Of a DNA stretch of 7,373 nt, positions 1 through 5,350 are shown piece by piece. The notes below the pieces were generated by a model that saw nothing but the letters and a program-made list of their open reading frames with translations, did no database searches and was not told the DNA's origin. Within the stretch, counting starts at the first letter, position 1; the number at the start of each line of letters is the position of its first letter. Position numbers and translations under genes: made by a program. The DNA lies in the NCBI GenBank assembly GCA_030152105.1, contig JASLIH010000125.1, positions 1 through 7,373 on the forward strand. Direction: 5' to 3'. Origin of the DNA: Actinomycetes bacterium. Lineage in GTDB: Bacteria > Actinomycetota > CALGFH01.

Positions 1-180
1 GAGCATTTCGCCCGCCGCTGCCGGGCGGTGGTCCGCATCCCCTATGACCGCCACCTCGAGACCGGCGCCGAGATCGTCCTCGACGAGCTGGCCCCGGCCA
101 CCCGCCGCGCCTACGTGCAGCTGGCGGCCGCCGTGGCCGACGGCTTCCGCCCCCAGGTCAGGGACGGCGGCCAAGCCTAG
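1..180 (+). CDS. C-terminal fragment of a probable MinD/ParA-family ATPase
   Basis: An open frame enters from the left edge and ends at TAG 178-180, giving the last 59 residues of a protein. The tail contains a basic stretch with RAVVRIPYDRHLETGAEI, followed by DELAPATRRAYVQLAAAVADGF. From memory, this pattern (a hydrophobic strand, then P-Y/W-D-xHL-x-x-G, then a helix with L-x-x-x-T-R-x-A-Y-x-x-L-A-A-x-V) is typical of the C-terminus of actinobacterial MinD/ParA-like P-loop ATPases, used in positioning or secretion-associated roles. The Walker motifs would lie off the window, so the ATPase call rests only on this tail. The stop lies 20 bases before the next gene on the same strand, which seems to have its own promoter. 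Family call moderate; exact role unknown. Confidence 0.55.
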   Translation, partial: EHFARRCRAVVRIPYDRHLETGAEIVLDELAPATRRAYVQLAAAVADGFRPQVRDGGQA

Positions 181-188
181 CCCGTTGC

Positions 189-194
189 TATGAT
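189..194 (+). promoter_or_regulatory. -10 box (TATGAT) for a leaderless fmdB transcript
   Basis: TATGAT matches the actinobacterial TANNNT -10 consensus. Its last T lies 7 bases before the A of the ATG at 201, so transcription would be expected to begin at or next to the start codon. There is no Shine-Dalgarno-like sequence in the 20-base gap, which agrees with a leaderless message. No convincing -35 hexamer is present about 17 bases upstream. Inferred from sequence and spacing only. Confidence 0.55.
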
Positions 195-200
195 CCACCT

Positions 201-521
201 ATGCCGACCTACGACTACGCCTGCACCGAGTGCGGCGACCGCACCGAGGTGGTGCGGTCGTTCTCGGACGCGCCCCCGACGACCTGCACGGTCTGCGGAG
301 GCCTCCTGCGCAAGGTCTTCTCGCCGGTCGGCATCGTGTTCAAGGGGTCGGGCTTCTACCGGACCGACTCGCGGGGCAAGCCCTCGACCCCCAAGGCCGA
401 CGGCGGCGGCGACAAGGACAAGTCCAAGAAGGCCGCCGACAGCAGCTCGGCCTCCAAGGCCTCGTCCTCGGACGGCGCCAGCTCGAGCTCCACAACCAAG
501 CCGGCCGAGAAGAGCGCCTGA
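201..521 (+). CDS. FmdB-family zinc-ribbon protein
   Basis: A 106-residue protein opening with MPTYDYAC, the canonical N-terminus of the FmdB/CxxC_CxxC_SSSS regulatory-protein family, which also supports the ATG at 201. Two CxxC pairs, C8/C11 and C29/C32, form a small zinc ribbon, followed by the family's KVFSPVGIVFKGSGFY segment (about residues 38-53). From about residue 57 the protein becomes a low-complexity tail rich in Ser, Lys, Asp and Ala, likely disordered. FmdB was named as a putative regulator near formamidase genes, but the molecular role of most members is unknown, so no function is claimed beyond zinc binding. The gene has its own apparent promoter and is separated by 180 bases from mtnP. 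Family identity is secure; function is not. Confidence 0.9.
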   Translation: MPTYDYACTECGDRTEVVRSFSDAPPTTCTVCGGLLRKVFSPVGIVFKGSGFYRTDSRGKPSTPKADGGGDKDKSKKAADSSSASKASSSDGASSSSTTKPAEKSA

Positions 522-614
522 CCCGCCCGACCCTGAGCAGGCCCGTTCGCGGCCGTCACCCCCCGCCGCCCGGTTGTCCTCCCCTAGCCTGGCCCGGGTC
601 GGGTTCCGCTCCGA

Positions 615-638
615 TACCATGCCCGCTACCATGCCCGC
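615..638 (+). repeat. Perfect tandem duplication of TACCATGCCCGC, possible mtnP promoter/operator
   Basis: TACCATGCCCGC occurs at 615-626 and again immediately at 627-638, with no mismatch. Each copy begins with TACCAT, which fits a TANNNT -10 box, so the duplication could give two start sites near 627 and 639, or two binding sites one helical turn plus about 1.5 bases apart. The second copy runs into the palindrome GCCCGCGGGC (633-642). The repeat is seen directly; a promoter or operator role is inference. No good -35 is visible. Confidence 0.45.
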
Positions 639-663
639 GGGCGCCGCCCTGGCGGGCCGCCTC

Positions 664-680
664 GCGGGGGGTCTCCCCGC
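664..680 (+). promoter_or_regulatory. GC hairpin in the mtnP leader
   Basis: GCGGGG (664-669) can pair with CCCCGC (675-680) around the 5-base loop GGTCT, ending 5 bases before the GAAAGG ribosome site. An alternative partner for the 3' arm exists upstream (GGCGGG 651-656 with CCCGCC 676-681), so two exclusive folds are possible. There is no U-tract, so this is not a standard intrinsic terminator. It may affect translation or be a by-product of GC content. Confidence 0.3.
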
Positions 681-685
681 CGGTC

Positions 686-691
686 GAAAGG
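686..691 (+). promoter_or_regulatory. Ribosome binding site of mtnP
   Basis: GAAAGG lies 10 bases before the ATG at 702. The same GAAAGG with the same 10-base spacing precedes the next gene, uppP (1514-1519 before GTG 1530), which supports both start choices. Confidence 0.6.
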
Positions 692-701
692 TGCGAGCGT
701 C

Positions 702-1511
702 ATGGCCCGTCCCCAGGCCGAGCTCGGGGTCTTCGGTGGCTCCGGGTTCTACGCGTTCCTCGACGGTGTCGAGGAGCACACGGTCGAGACGCCCTTTGGC
801 GACCCGTCCGACAAGGTGGCGATCGGCGAGGTCGATGGCCGCAAGGTCGCCTTCCTCCCCCGCCACGGCCGCCGCCACCAGTACCCACCCCACAAGATCC
901 CGTACCGGGCCAACCTCTGGGCGATGAAGGAGCTCGGGGTGCGCCGGGTGATCGGCCCCTGCGCCGCCGGGTCGCTCCAGGCCGAGGCCGCCCCTGGGCA
1001 CTTCGTCATCTGCGACCAGGTGGTCGACAGGACCTGGGGCCGCAACGACACCTTCTACGACGGGCCCGAGACCACCCACATCTCCTTCGCCGACCCCTAC
1101 TGCCCCGAGCTGCGCTCCCTCGCCCTCAAGGAGGCCGAGGCCCAGGGCATCACCGTGCACGACGGCGGCACCATGGTGGTCATCCAGGGCCCGCGCTTCT
1201 CGACCCGGGCCGAGTCCAGGTGGTTCCAGGGCAACGGCTGGAAGGTCATCAACATGACCGGCTACCCCGAGGCGCTACTGGCCCGCGAGCTCGAGCTCTG
1301 CTACGTCAACGTCTCGCTGATCACCGACTACGACGTCGGCCTCGAGGGCCTGCCCGGGGTCGACCCGGTCTCCCATTCCGAGGTCGTGCGGGTCTTCCAG
1401 GAGAACAACGCCAAGCTCAAGGATCTCCTCTTCGCCCTGCTGCCGAGCATCCCCGGCGACCGCACCTGCCCGTGCGCCACCGCCCTCAAGGGCGCCCGCT
1501 TCGAGGCTTGA
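702..1511 (+). CDS. mtnP: S-methyl-5'-thioadenosine phosphorylase
   Basis: A 269-residue cytosolic enzyme that phosphorolyses methylthioadenosine to adenine and methylthioribose-1-phosphate, in purine and methionine salvage. Trimeric PNP/MTAP-fold landmarks appear in order: GGSGFY (12-17), PRHG (53-56) with H59, PH and YRAN (63-71), GPCAAGSL (85-92), QGPRFSTRAES (162-172), NMTGYPEA (184-191) and TDYD (208-211). The two Asp residues of TDYD match the adenine-selecting pair of human MTAP, favouring MTA over 6-oxopurine substrates. At the position of human phosphate-loop Thr93 there is Cys87. A C-terminal CPC (256-258) recalls the CxC disulfide of archaeal MTAP/PNP enzymes. ATG 702 is supported by GAAAGG upstream and a full family-length product. 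uppP follows after 18 bases, so co-transcription is likely. Identity is very firm; exact nucleoside preference is inferred. Confidence 0.95.
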   Translation: MARPQAELGVFGGSGFYAFLDGVEEHTVETPFGDPSDKVAIGEVDGRKVAFLPRHGRRHQYPPHKIPYRANLWAMKELGVRRVIGPCAAGSLQAEAAPGHFVICDQVVDRTWGRNDTFYDGPETTHISFADPYCPELRSLALKEAEAQGITVHDGGTMVVIQGPRFSTRAESRWFQGNGWKVINMTGYPEALLARELELCYVNVSLITDYDVGLEGLPGVDPVSHSEVVRVFQENNAKLKDLLFALLPSIPGDRTCPCATALKGARFEA

Positions 1512-1513
1512 CA

Positions 1514-1519
1514 GAAAGG
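1514..1519 (+). promoter_or_regulatory. Ribosome binding site selecting the uppP GTG start
   Basis: GAAAGG lies 10 bases before GTG 1530, just after the mtnP stop (1509-1511). It supports the GTG as the start; the resulting protein begins MLRAILLGIVQG, as expected for UppP. Confidence 0.6.
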
Positions 1520-1529
1520 CTCCGGCCCC

Positions 1530-2474
1530 GTGCTCCGCGCCATCCTCCTCGGGATCGTCCAGGGGATCACCGAGTTCCTGCCGATCTCCTCGTCGGCCCA
1601 CCTGTCGATCGTGCCCCGGCTGCTCGGCTACAGCACCCCGACCCTGGCCTTCGAGGTGCTGCTGCATTTCGGCACCCTGGCCGCGGTGGCCGCCTACTTC
1701 GCCAGGGACCTGTGGGCGTTCGTGCTCTGCCTGGTCGCACCCGGCCGGCTCGGGCCGGAGGAGGCGGCCACTCGACGGCGGCTGCTGGGGCTGCTCGCCC
1801 TGGCCTCGGTGCCGGCGGCGGCGGTCGGGTTCCTGCTCCAGGACTGGGCCGACCAGCAGACGGCCCGGCCCCTGCGGGCGTCGGTCTGGCTGGTGCTGAC
1901 CACGGTGATCATGATCGCGGCCGAGCTGTACGACCGCTCCCGCCGGGCCCGCCCGGCGCCGGCCTCGGCTCCCGGCGAGCTGGAGGGCGGGGAGGAGGAG
2001 GCCCCGGCCGGCCGGGCCGGGACCAGGGTGCAGCGGCACCACGGGCGCGGCCCCGGGACCGTGACCGACCCGCCGGACGCCCAGCAGGAGCTACAGCGGC
2101 TGCCGGTGGCCAAGGCGACCGGCATCGGCCTCGGGCAGGCCCTGGCGCTGATCCCGGGCACGAGCCGTTCCGGCATCACCATCTCGGTGGGCCTGTTCGA
2201 GGGCGTGAGCCGGGAGACCGCGGCCCGGTTCTCGTTCCTGCTGTCGATCCCGGCCATCCTCGGCGCCGGCATCCTCAAGCTGGGCGACCTCTCGGGGGCC
2301 ACCGAGACCTCGGCCGAGCTGCTCGCCGGGACCATCGCCGCCGCGGTCTCCGGCTTCCTGGCCGTGTCGTTCCTGATCCGCCTGCTCCGCACCCGCACCC
2401 TGTGGCCGTTCATCTGGTACCGGCTGGTCGCCGGGACCCTGTTCGTCCTGCTGCTGTCCACCGTCCGGTCCTAG
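1530..2474 (+). CDS. uppP: Undecaprenyl-diphosphate phosphatase (UppP/BacA)
   Basis: A polytopic membrane enzyme of 314 residues that removes a phosphate from undecaprenyl diphosphate, recycling the lipid carrier for peptidoglycan and other envelope polymers; family members confer bacitracin resistance when abundant. The N-terminal (E/Q)xxxE motif reads Q11-GIT-E15, followed by FLPISSSAH (H24, matching E. coli His30). The second catalytic motif PGTSRSG is at 209-215 (R213, matching E. coli Arg174), followed by GVSRETAARFSFLLSIP. Hydrophobic segments lie near 40-58, 62-70, 85-103, 117-132, 196-209, 235-249, 264-283 and 296-311. Residues about 137-192 form a long Arg/Pro/Gly/Glu-rich hydrophilic loop, making the protein about 40 residues longer than E. 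coli UppP (273). GTG start with GAAAGG. It follows mtnP closely, with no obvious functional link. Identity is firm. Confidence 0.95.
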   Translation: MLRAILLGIVQGITEFLPISSSAHLSIVPRLLGYSTPTLAFEVLLHFGTLAAVAAYFARDLWAFVLCLVAPGRLGPEEAATRRRLLGLLALASVPAAAVGFLLQDWADQQTARPLRASVWLVLTTVIMIAAELYDRSRRARPAPASAPGELEGGEEEAPAGRAGTRVQRHHGRGPGTVTDPPDAQQELQRLPVAKATGIGLGQALALIPGTSRSGITISVGLFEGVSRETAARFSFLLSIPAILGAGILKLGDLSGATETSAELLAGTIAAAVSGFLAVSFLIRLLRTRTLWPFIWYRLVAGTLFVLLLSTVRS

Positions 2475-2481
2475 CGGACCG
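2466..2481 (+). terminator. Possible hairpin over the uppP stop codon
   Basis: CGGTCC (2466-2471) pairs with GGACCG (2476-2481) around the loop TAGC, whose first three bases are the uppP stop codon. A 6-bp GC-rich stem at the very end of a gene that converges on another is a sensible place to stop transcription. There is no downstream T-run, so only the U-less type sometimes proposed for actinobacteria would fit. Weak support. Confidence 0.3.
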
Positions 2482-2517
2482 CCGGGGCGCGCTCGTTGTC
2501 GCCGTTCTCGAGCTGCG

Positions 2518-3411
2518 CTAGCGGAGGCGCTCGACCAGCGAGGAGATCTCGTCGGCGACGCCGGTGGGGACCGAGTAGCCAGTCTCGTCGCGGATCTGCG
2601 CGGCATGATCCCGGACGTCCTCGAGGGTGAGGGCCGGGTTGGCGTAGCCCTCGGTGAGGCCGACGAAGAAGCGGGCGACCCGCCCACCCCCGGCCGAGTA
2701 GATCTCGCCCGTCACCGGGCACTCCTCGGAGACCAGCCAGGCGGCCACGGGCGCGACCAGCGCCGGGTCGAGCTTGGGGGTGAGCGGGCCGAGCAGCTCC
2801 TCGGTCATGCGGGTGCGGGCGATCGGGGCGAGCACGTTGGCCTTGATGTTGAAGCGGGCGCCCTCCTGGGCCAGCACCCGGGCCAGGCCGACCAGCCCCA
2901 TCTTGGCCGCGCCGTAGTTGGTCTGGCCGAAGTTGCCAAGGATGCCGGCGTTGCTGGCGGTGACCAGGACCCGGCCGTAGCCGGCCTCGCGCAGCTTCAC
3001 CCAGGCCGGCCGGATCACGTGGAAGGCCCCTTTGAGGTGCACGTCCAGCACCGGGTCGAGCAGCTCAGGGGTCATGTTGTGGAACGCCTTGTCGCGCAGG
3101 ATGCCGGCGTTGCTGATCACGATGTCGACCCGGCCGAACGCCGCCAGGGCGGTGTCCACGATCGCCTGGCCGCCCTCGACGGTGGCCACCGTGCTGGTGT
3201 CGGCGACCGCGACCCCGCCGAGGCCCTCGATCTCCTTGACCGTCTGCTCGGCCGGCCCGGCCGACGCGCCCGTGCCGTCGGTGGCGCCGCCCAGGTCGTT
3301 GACGACCACCTTGGCGCCCCGGGAGGCCAGCAGCAGCGCGTGCTCGCGACCCAGGCCGCCGCCCGCGCCGGTCACGATGGCCACCCTGTCGTCGAAGCGG
3401 ACGTCGCCCAT
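2518..3411 (-). CDS. SDR dehydrogenase of the MFE-2/Hsd4A type, probable 3-hydroxyacyl-CoA dehydrogenase
   Basis: A 297-residue short-chain dehydrogenase. The Rossmann motif TGAGGGLG is at 14-21, VVVNDLGG at 36-42 (Asp39 after strand 2 suggests NAD+), NAG at 101-103, and the catalytic triad is S153, Y166, K170 (YxxxK, with Ser 13 residues before Tyr). GNFGQTNYGAAK (159-170), the HLKG at 125-128 and the GREHALLLASRGAKVVVND block closely resemble the dehydrogenase domain of peroxisomal multifunctional enzyme type 2 (HSD17B4) and mycobacterial Hsd4A, which oxidise 3-hydroxyacyl-CoAs in beta-oxidation of branched or steroid side chains. About 50 residues follow the SDR core (LTLEDVRDHAAQIRDETGY), as I recall for such actinobacterial proteins. 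The start is fixed by GGGAGG 6 bases upstream. It diverges from an acyl-CoA racemase that would supply the right stereoisomer. Fold and catalysis are certain; substrate is inferred. Confidence 0.87.
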   Translation of the reverse strand: MGDVRFDDRVAIVTGAGGGLGREHALLLASRGAKVVVNDLGGATDGTGASAGPAEQTVKEIEGLGGVAVADTSTVATVEGGQAIVDTALAAFGRVDIVISNAGILRDKAFHNMTPELLDPVLDVHLKGAFHVIRPAWVKLREAGYGRVLVTASNAGILGNFGQTNYGAAKMGLVGLARVLAQEGARFNIKANVLAPIARTRMTEELLGPLTPKLDPALVAPVAAWLVSEECPVTGEIYSAGGGRVARFFVGLTEGYANPALTLEDVRDHAAQIRDETGYSVPTGVADEISSLVERLR

Positions 3412-3417
3412 GGCTTG

Positions 3418-3423
3418 CCTCCC
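3418..3423 (-). promoter_or_regulatory. Ribosome binding site of the SDR gene
   Basis: GGGAGG on the minus strand, 6 bases before the ATG at 3411-3409. This is a strong Shine-Dalgarno and contrasts with the divergent racemase gene, which has none. Confidence 0.75.
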
Positions 3424-3442
3424 GTGTCGCGCCGCCGGACCC

Positions 3443-3449
3443 TACGATA
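3443..3449. promoter_or_regulatory. Overlapping divergent -10 boxes shared by the SDR and racemase genes
   Basis: TACGATA reads as TACGAT (3443-3448) on the plus strand and TATCGT (3449-3444) on the minus strand; both fit TANNNT. On the plus strand the box ends 7 bases before the racemase ATG (3455), the spacing for a leaderless message. On the minus strand a start near 3437 would leave a leader of about 26 bases carrying GGGAGG. The intergenic gap is only 43 bases, so both promoters must lie in or near it. No convincing -35 was found in either direction. Inference from sequence symmetry and spacing. Confidence 0.5.
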
Positions 3450-3454
3450 CGGGC

Positions 3455-4573
3455 ATGGGACCCCTGCAGGGAGTGCGCGTCGTCGAGGTCGCCGGGATCG
3501 GGCCGGGGCCGTTCTGCGCCATGCTCCTGGCCGACCTTGGGGCCGAGGTGCTGGCCGTTGACCGGCCGGCGCCGGACCGGCCCGGCTGGCCGGCCCTGTT
3601 CGGCCGGGGACGGCGCCGGGTCGTCGTCGACCTCAAGCACCCCGACGGGCCGGGAGTGGTCCTCGACCTGGTCGCCGGGGCCGACGCCCTGGTCGAGGGA
3701 TTCCGCCCAGGGGTGGCCGAGCGGCTCGGGATCGGCCCCGGGGCGTGCCTGGCCCGCAACCCGCGCCTGGTCTACGGGCGGGTCACCGGCTGGGGCCAGG
3801 ACGGCCCGCTGGCCCGGTCGGCCGGCCACGACGTCGACTACATCGCCCTGGCCGGGGCGCTGCACCCGCTCGGGCCTGCCGACCGCCCGCCGGTGCCGCC
3901 GCTCAACCTGCTCGGCGACTTCGGCGGGGGCGGGATGCTGCTCGCCCTGGGGGTGGTCGCGGCCCTGCTGGAGGCCGCCCGCTCCGGCCGCGGCCAGGTG
4001 GTGGACGCGGCCATGGTCGACGGCGCCGCCCTGCTCACCAGCCAGCTCCACGAGCTGCTCGCCGCCGGCCTCTGGACCGACCACCGCGAGGCCAACCTGC
4101 TCGACGGGGCGGCGCCGTTCTACGCCGTCTACGAGACCGCCGACGCCCGCCACCTGGCCGTCGGCGCCCTCGAGCCCCAGTTCTGGTCCGAGCTCCTTGA
4201 GCGGGTCGGCCTCGCCGAGGAGGACCTCCCGGCCCAGCTCGATCGCGACGGCTGGCCGGTCCTCCGGGCCCGCCTGGCCGCCCGGTTCCGCACCAGGACC
4301 CGCGACGAGTGGTGCGCCCTCCTGGAAGGCACCGACGCCTGCGTCGCCCCTGTCCTCTCCCTCCTCGAAGCCCCCGCCCACCCCCACCACCAGGCCCGCG
4401 ACACCTTCATCGAGGTCGCCGGGGTCACCCAGCCCGCCCCGGCCCCCCGCTTCAGCCGCACCCCCTGCGCCCACCCCACCCCACCCACCGACGCCAGCGA
4501 CGAGGTCCTGACCACGTGGGGCCTTCCCCGAGCGCGGCTCGCCCACCTCCGCACCAGCGGCGCGCTCGCCTAG
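3455..4573 (+). CDS. mcr: Alpha-methylacyl-CoA racemase (CoA-transferase family III)
   Basis: A 372-residue enzyme predicted to interconvert (2R)- and (2S)-2-methylacyl-CoA by proton exchange at C2, needed before beta-oxidation of branched fatty acids and sterol side chains. The family III CoA-transferase N-terminus (GVRVVEVAGIGPGPF, then ADLGAEV) is followed by H125 in GHDVDYI, D155 in NLLGDFGGG and E240 in EPQF, matching catalytic His126, Asp156 and Glu241 of Mycobacterium tuberculosis Mcr. PVPPLNLLGDFGGG, QVVDAAMVDG, WTD, DACVAPV and PAPRFSRT are likewise racemase-like; a formyl-CoA-type transferase would carry an N-terminal catalytic Asp in place of the racemase set. The ATG at 3455 gives the expected N-terminus and sits where a leaderless transcript would begin; longer starts upstream would read back through the SDR gene. 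It diverges from an MFE-2-like dehydrogenase, supporting a joint role. Its stop overlaps the convergent hydrolase stop. Confidence 0.9.
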   Translation: MGPLQGVRVVEVAGIGPGPFCAMLLADLGAEVLAVDRPAPDRPGWPALFGRGRRRVVVDLKHPDGPGVVLDLVAGADALVEGFRPGVAERLGIGPGACLARNPRLVYGRVTGWGQDGPLARSAGHDVDYIALAGALHPLGPADRPPVPPLNLLGDFGGGGMLLALGVVAALLEAARSGRGQVVDAAMVDGAALLTSQLHELLAAGLWTDHREANLLDGAAPFYAVYETADARHLAVGALEPQFWSELLERVGLAEEDLPAQLDRDGWPVLRARLAARFRTRTRDEWCALLEGTDACVAPVLSLLEAPAHPHHQARDTFIEVAGVTQPAPAPRFSRTPCAHPTPPTDASDEVLTTWGLPRARLAHLRTSGALA

Positions 4574-5349
4574 GAGGCGAGCCAGGCGTCGACGGCGGCC
4601 AGCCAGGGGTCGAGGGCTTCGCGGTGGAGGTTGTGGCCGGCGGGGAGGACCCGGGTGGTGCCGTCGCGCAACGCCTCGACGGCCGCCTTGCGGTCGAGGC
4701 CGAGGAGGGTGGACCCGAGGGACTCCTCGCCCAGGAGCAGCAGGACAGGGATCGGGGCGGCGAGGAGAGCGGGGAGGTCCAAAGGGACGCCGGGGCGCAT
4801 GGCGGCGGCGACCGCCTGGCCGTCGCAGTCGGCCAGGTCGGCGACCCGGCGCTCTGCCTCGCCCGCCGGCCAGGCGGGGTTGGCGGCCTCCAGCTCGCGG
4901 CGGAGGGCGTCGGGCTCGCTGGCGGCCCGGGAGGTGTCGGCCTCGATACCGGCGGCAATGGCCGCCCAGTCGATCGAGGACGCCCCGGGCGGGTCCTCCA
5001 CCACCAGGCGCCGCGCGAACCCGGGTTGGGCGGCCATCAGCTCGAGCGCCACCAGGGCACCCAGCGAGTGCCCGACCAGCAGGTCGACCGGCGACCCGGC
5101 CGCCGCCTCGACGGTCTCGGCCACGTCGGTGGCGAGGTCGGCGATGGACTGGCCGGCGGTGGGTCGGGGGCTGGACCCGTGCCCGCGCAGGTCGACGGCC
5201 AGCACCCGGAAGCCGCGCTCGACAAGTGCCGGCCCGACCCGCCACCAGGTCCGCGACGACGAGGTCACCCCGTGGACAAGCACCGCCAGGGGCCTGTGGA
5301 CAGCCCCGCGCCCCTCCGACCCCCACCACCTGGTGGCGAGCTGGGCCAC
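4570..5349 (-). CDS. Alpha/beta-hydrolase fold protein
   Basis: A 259-residue soluble hydrolase of unknown substrate. Landmarks: LVHG (24-27, oxyanion HG), VDLRGHGSS (52-60), nucleophile elbow GHSLGA (93-98, Ser95), LVVEDPPG (115-122) and GHN (238-240, His239). After strand 7 the sequence is LLLLGEESLG (203-212), with Glu208 where most relatives have Asp; Asp119 after strand 6 is an alternative acid. The start must be GTG 5349, because an in-frame stop lies only 19-21 bases upstream and the next GTG would delete the oxyanion strand. The GTG begins one base after the tldE stop, with no proper Shine-Dalgarno, so it is probably translated by coupling to tldE. That places it in the tldD-tldE operon. 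Its stop overlaps the convergent racemase stop in CTAG. Fold certain; esterase, epoxide hydrolase or peptidase-like activity cannot be separated. Confidence 0.85.
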   Translation of the reverse strand: MAQLATRWWGSEGRGAVHRPLAVLVHGVTSSSRTWWRVGPALVERGFRVLAVDLRGHGSSPRPTAGQSIADLATDVAETVEAAAGSPVDLLVGHSLGALVALELMAAQPGFARRLVVEDPPGASSIDWAAIAAGIEADTSRAASEPDALRRELEAANPAWPAGEAERRVADLADCDGQAVAAAMRPGVPLDLPALLAAPIPVLLLLGEESLGSTLLGLDRKAAVEALRDGTTRVLPAGHNLHREALDPWLAAVDAWLAS

Positions 5350-5350
5350 C

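Larger units (their letters stand above)
522..701. other. 180-base non-coding region upstream of mtnP
   Basis: No believable gene fits here. An open frame from ATG 619 or 631 runs on into mtnP in another frame and looks like a shadow. The stretch holds a tandem 12-bp repeat (615-638), a 10-bp palindrome GCCCGCGGGC (633-642), a GC hairpin (664-680) and the mtnP ribosome site. CCCGACCC (526-533) could also pair with GGGTCGGG (596-603) across a 62-base loop, but such pairings are cheap in DNA this GC-rich. The likely role is the mtnP-uppP promoter and 5' leader. Confidence 0.5.

Noticed and set aside
619..927. Leader-peptide gene starting at ATG 619 or 631 upstream of mtnP
   Set aside because: No ribosome site, no stop until deep inside mtnP, and Arg/Pro/Ala-rich composition typical of a shadow frame.
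1508..1513. A perfect TTGACA just before uppP, as a -35 box
   Set aside because: No -10-like hexamer lies 16-19 bases downstream, and the matching position falls inside the uppP start. The hexamer overlaps the mtnP stop codon and is probably chance; uppP fits better as the second gene of an operon.
1560..1574. Gln11 in UppP in place of the first Glu of the E. coli catalytic motif
   Set aside because: The family motif is (E/Q)xxxE and Gln is common there, so this is not a defect.
230..2521. A 763-residue open frame on the plus strand across fmdB, mtnP and uppP
   Set aside because: It is Arg/Pro/Gly-rich, matches no family I know, and overlaps three well-identified genes in other frames. In DNA this GC-rich, stop codons are scarce and long shadow frames are expected.
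3065..5329. A 754-residue open frame on the minus strand across the SDR, racemase and hydrolase genes
   Set aside because: Low-complexity composition, no motifs, and it overlaps genes with intact catalytic residues. A shadow frame.
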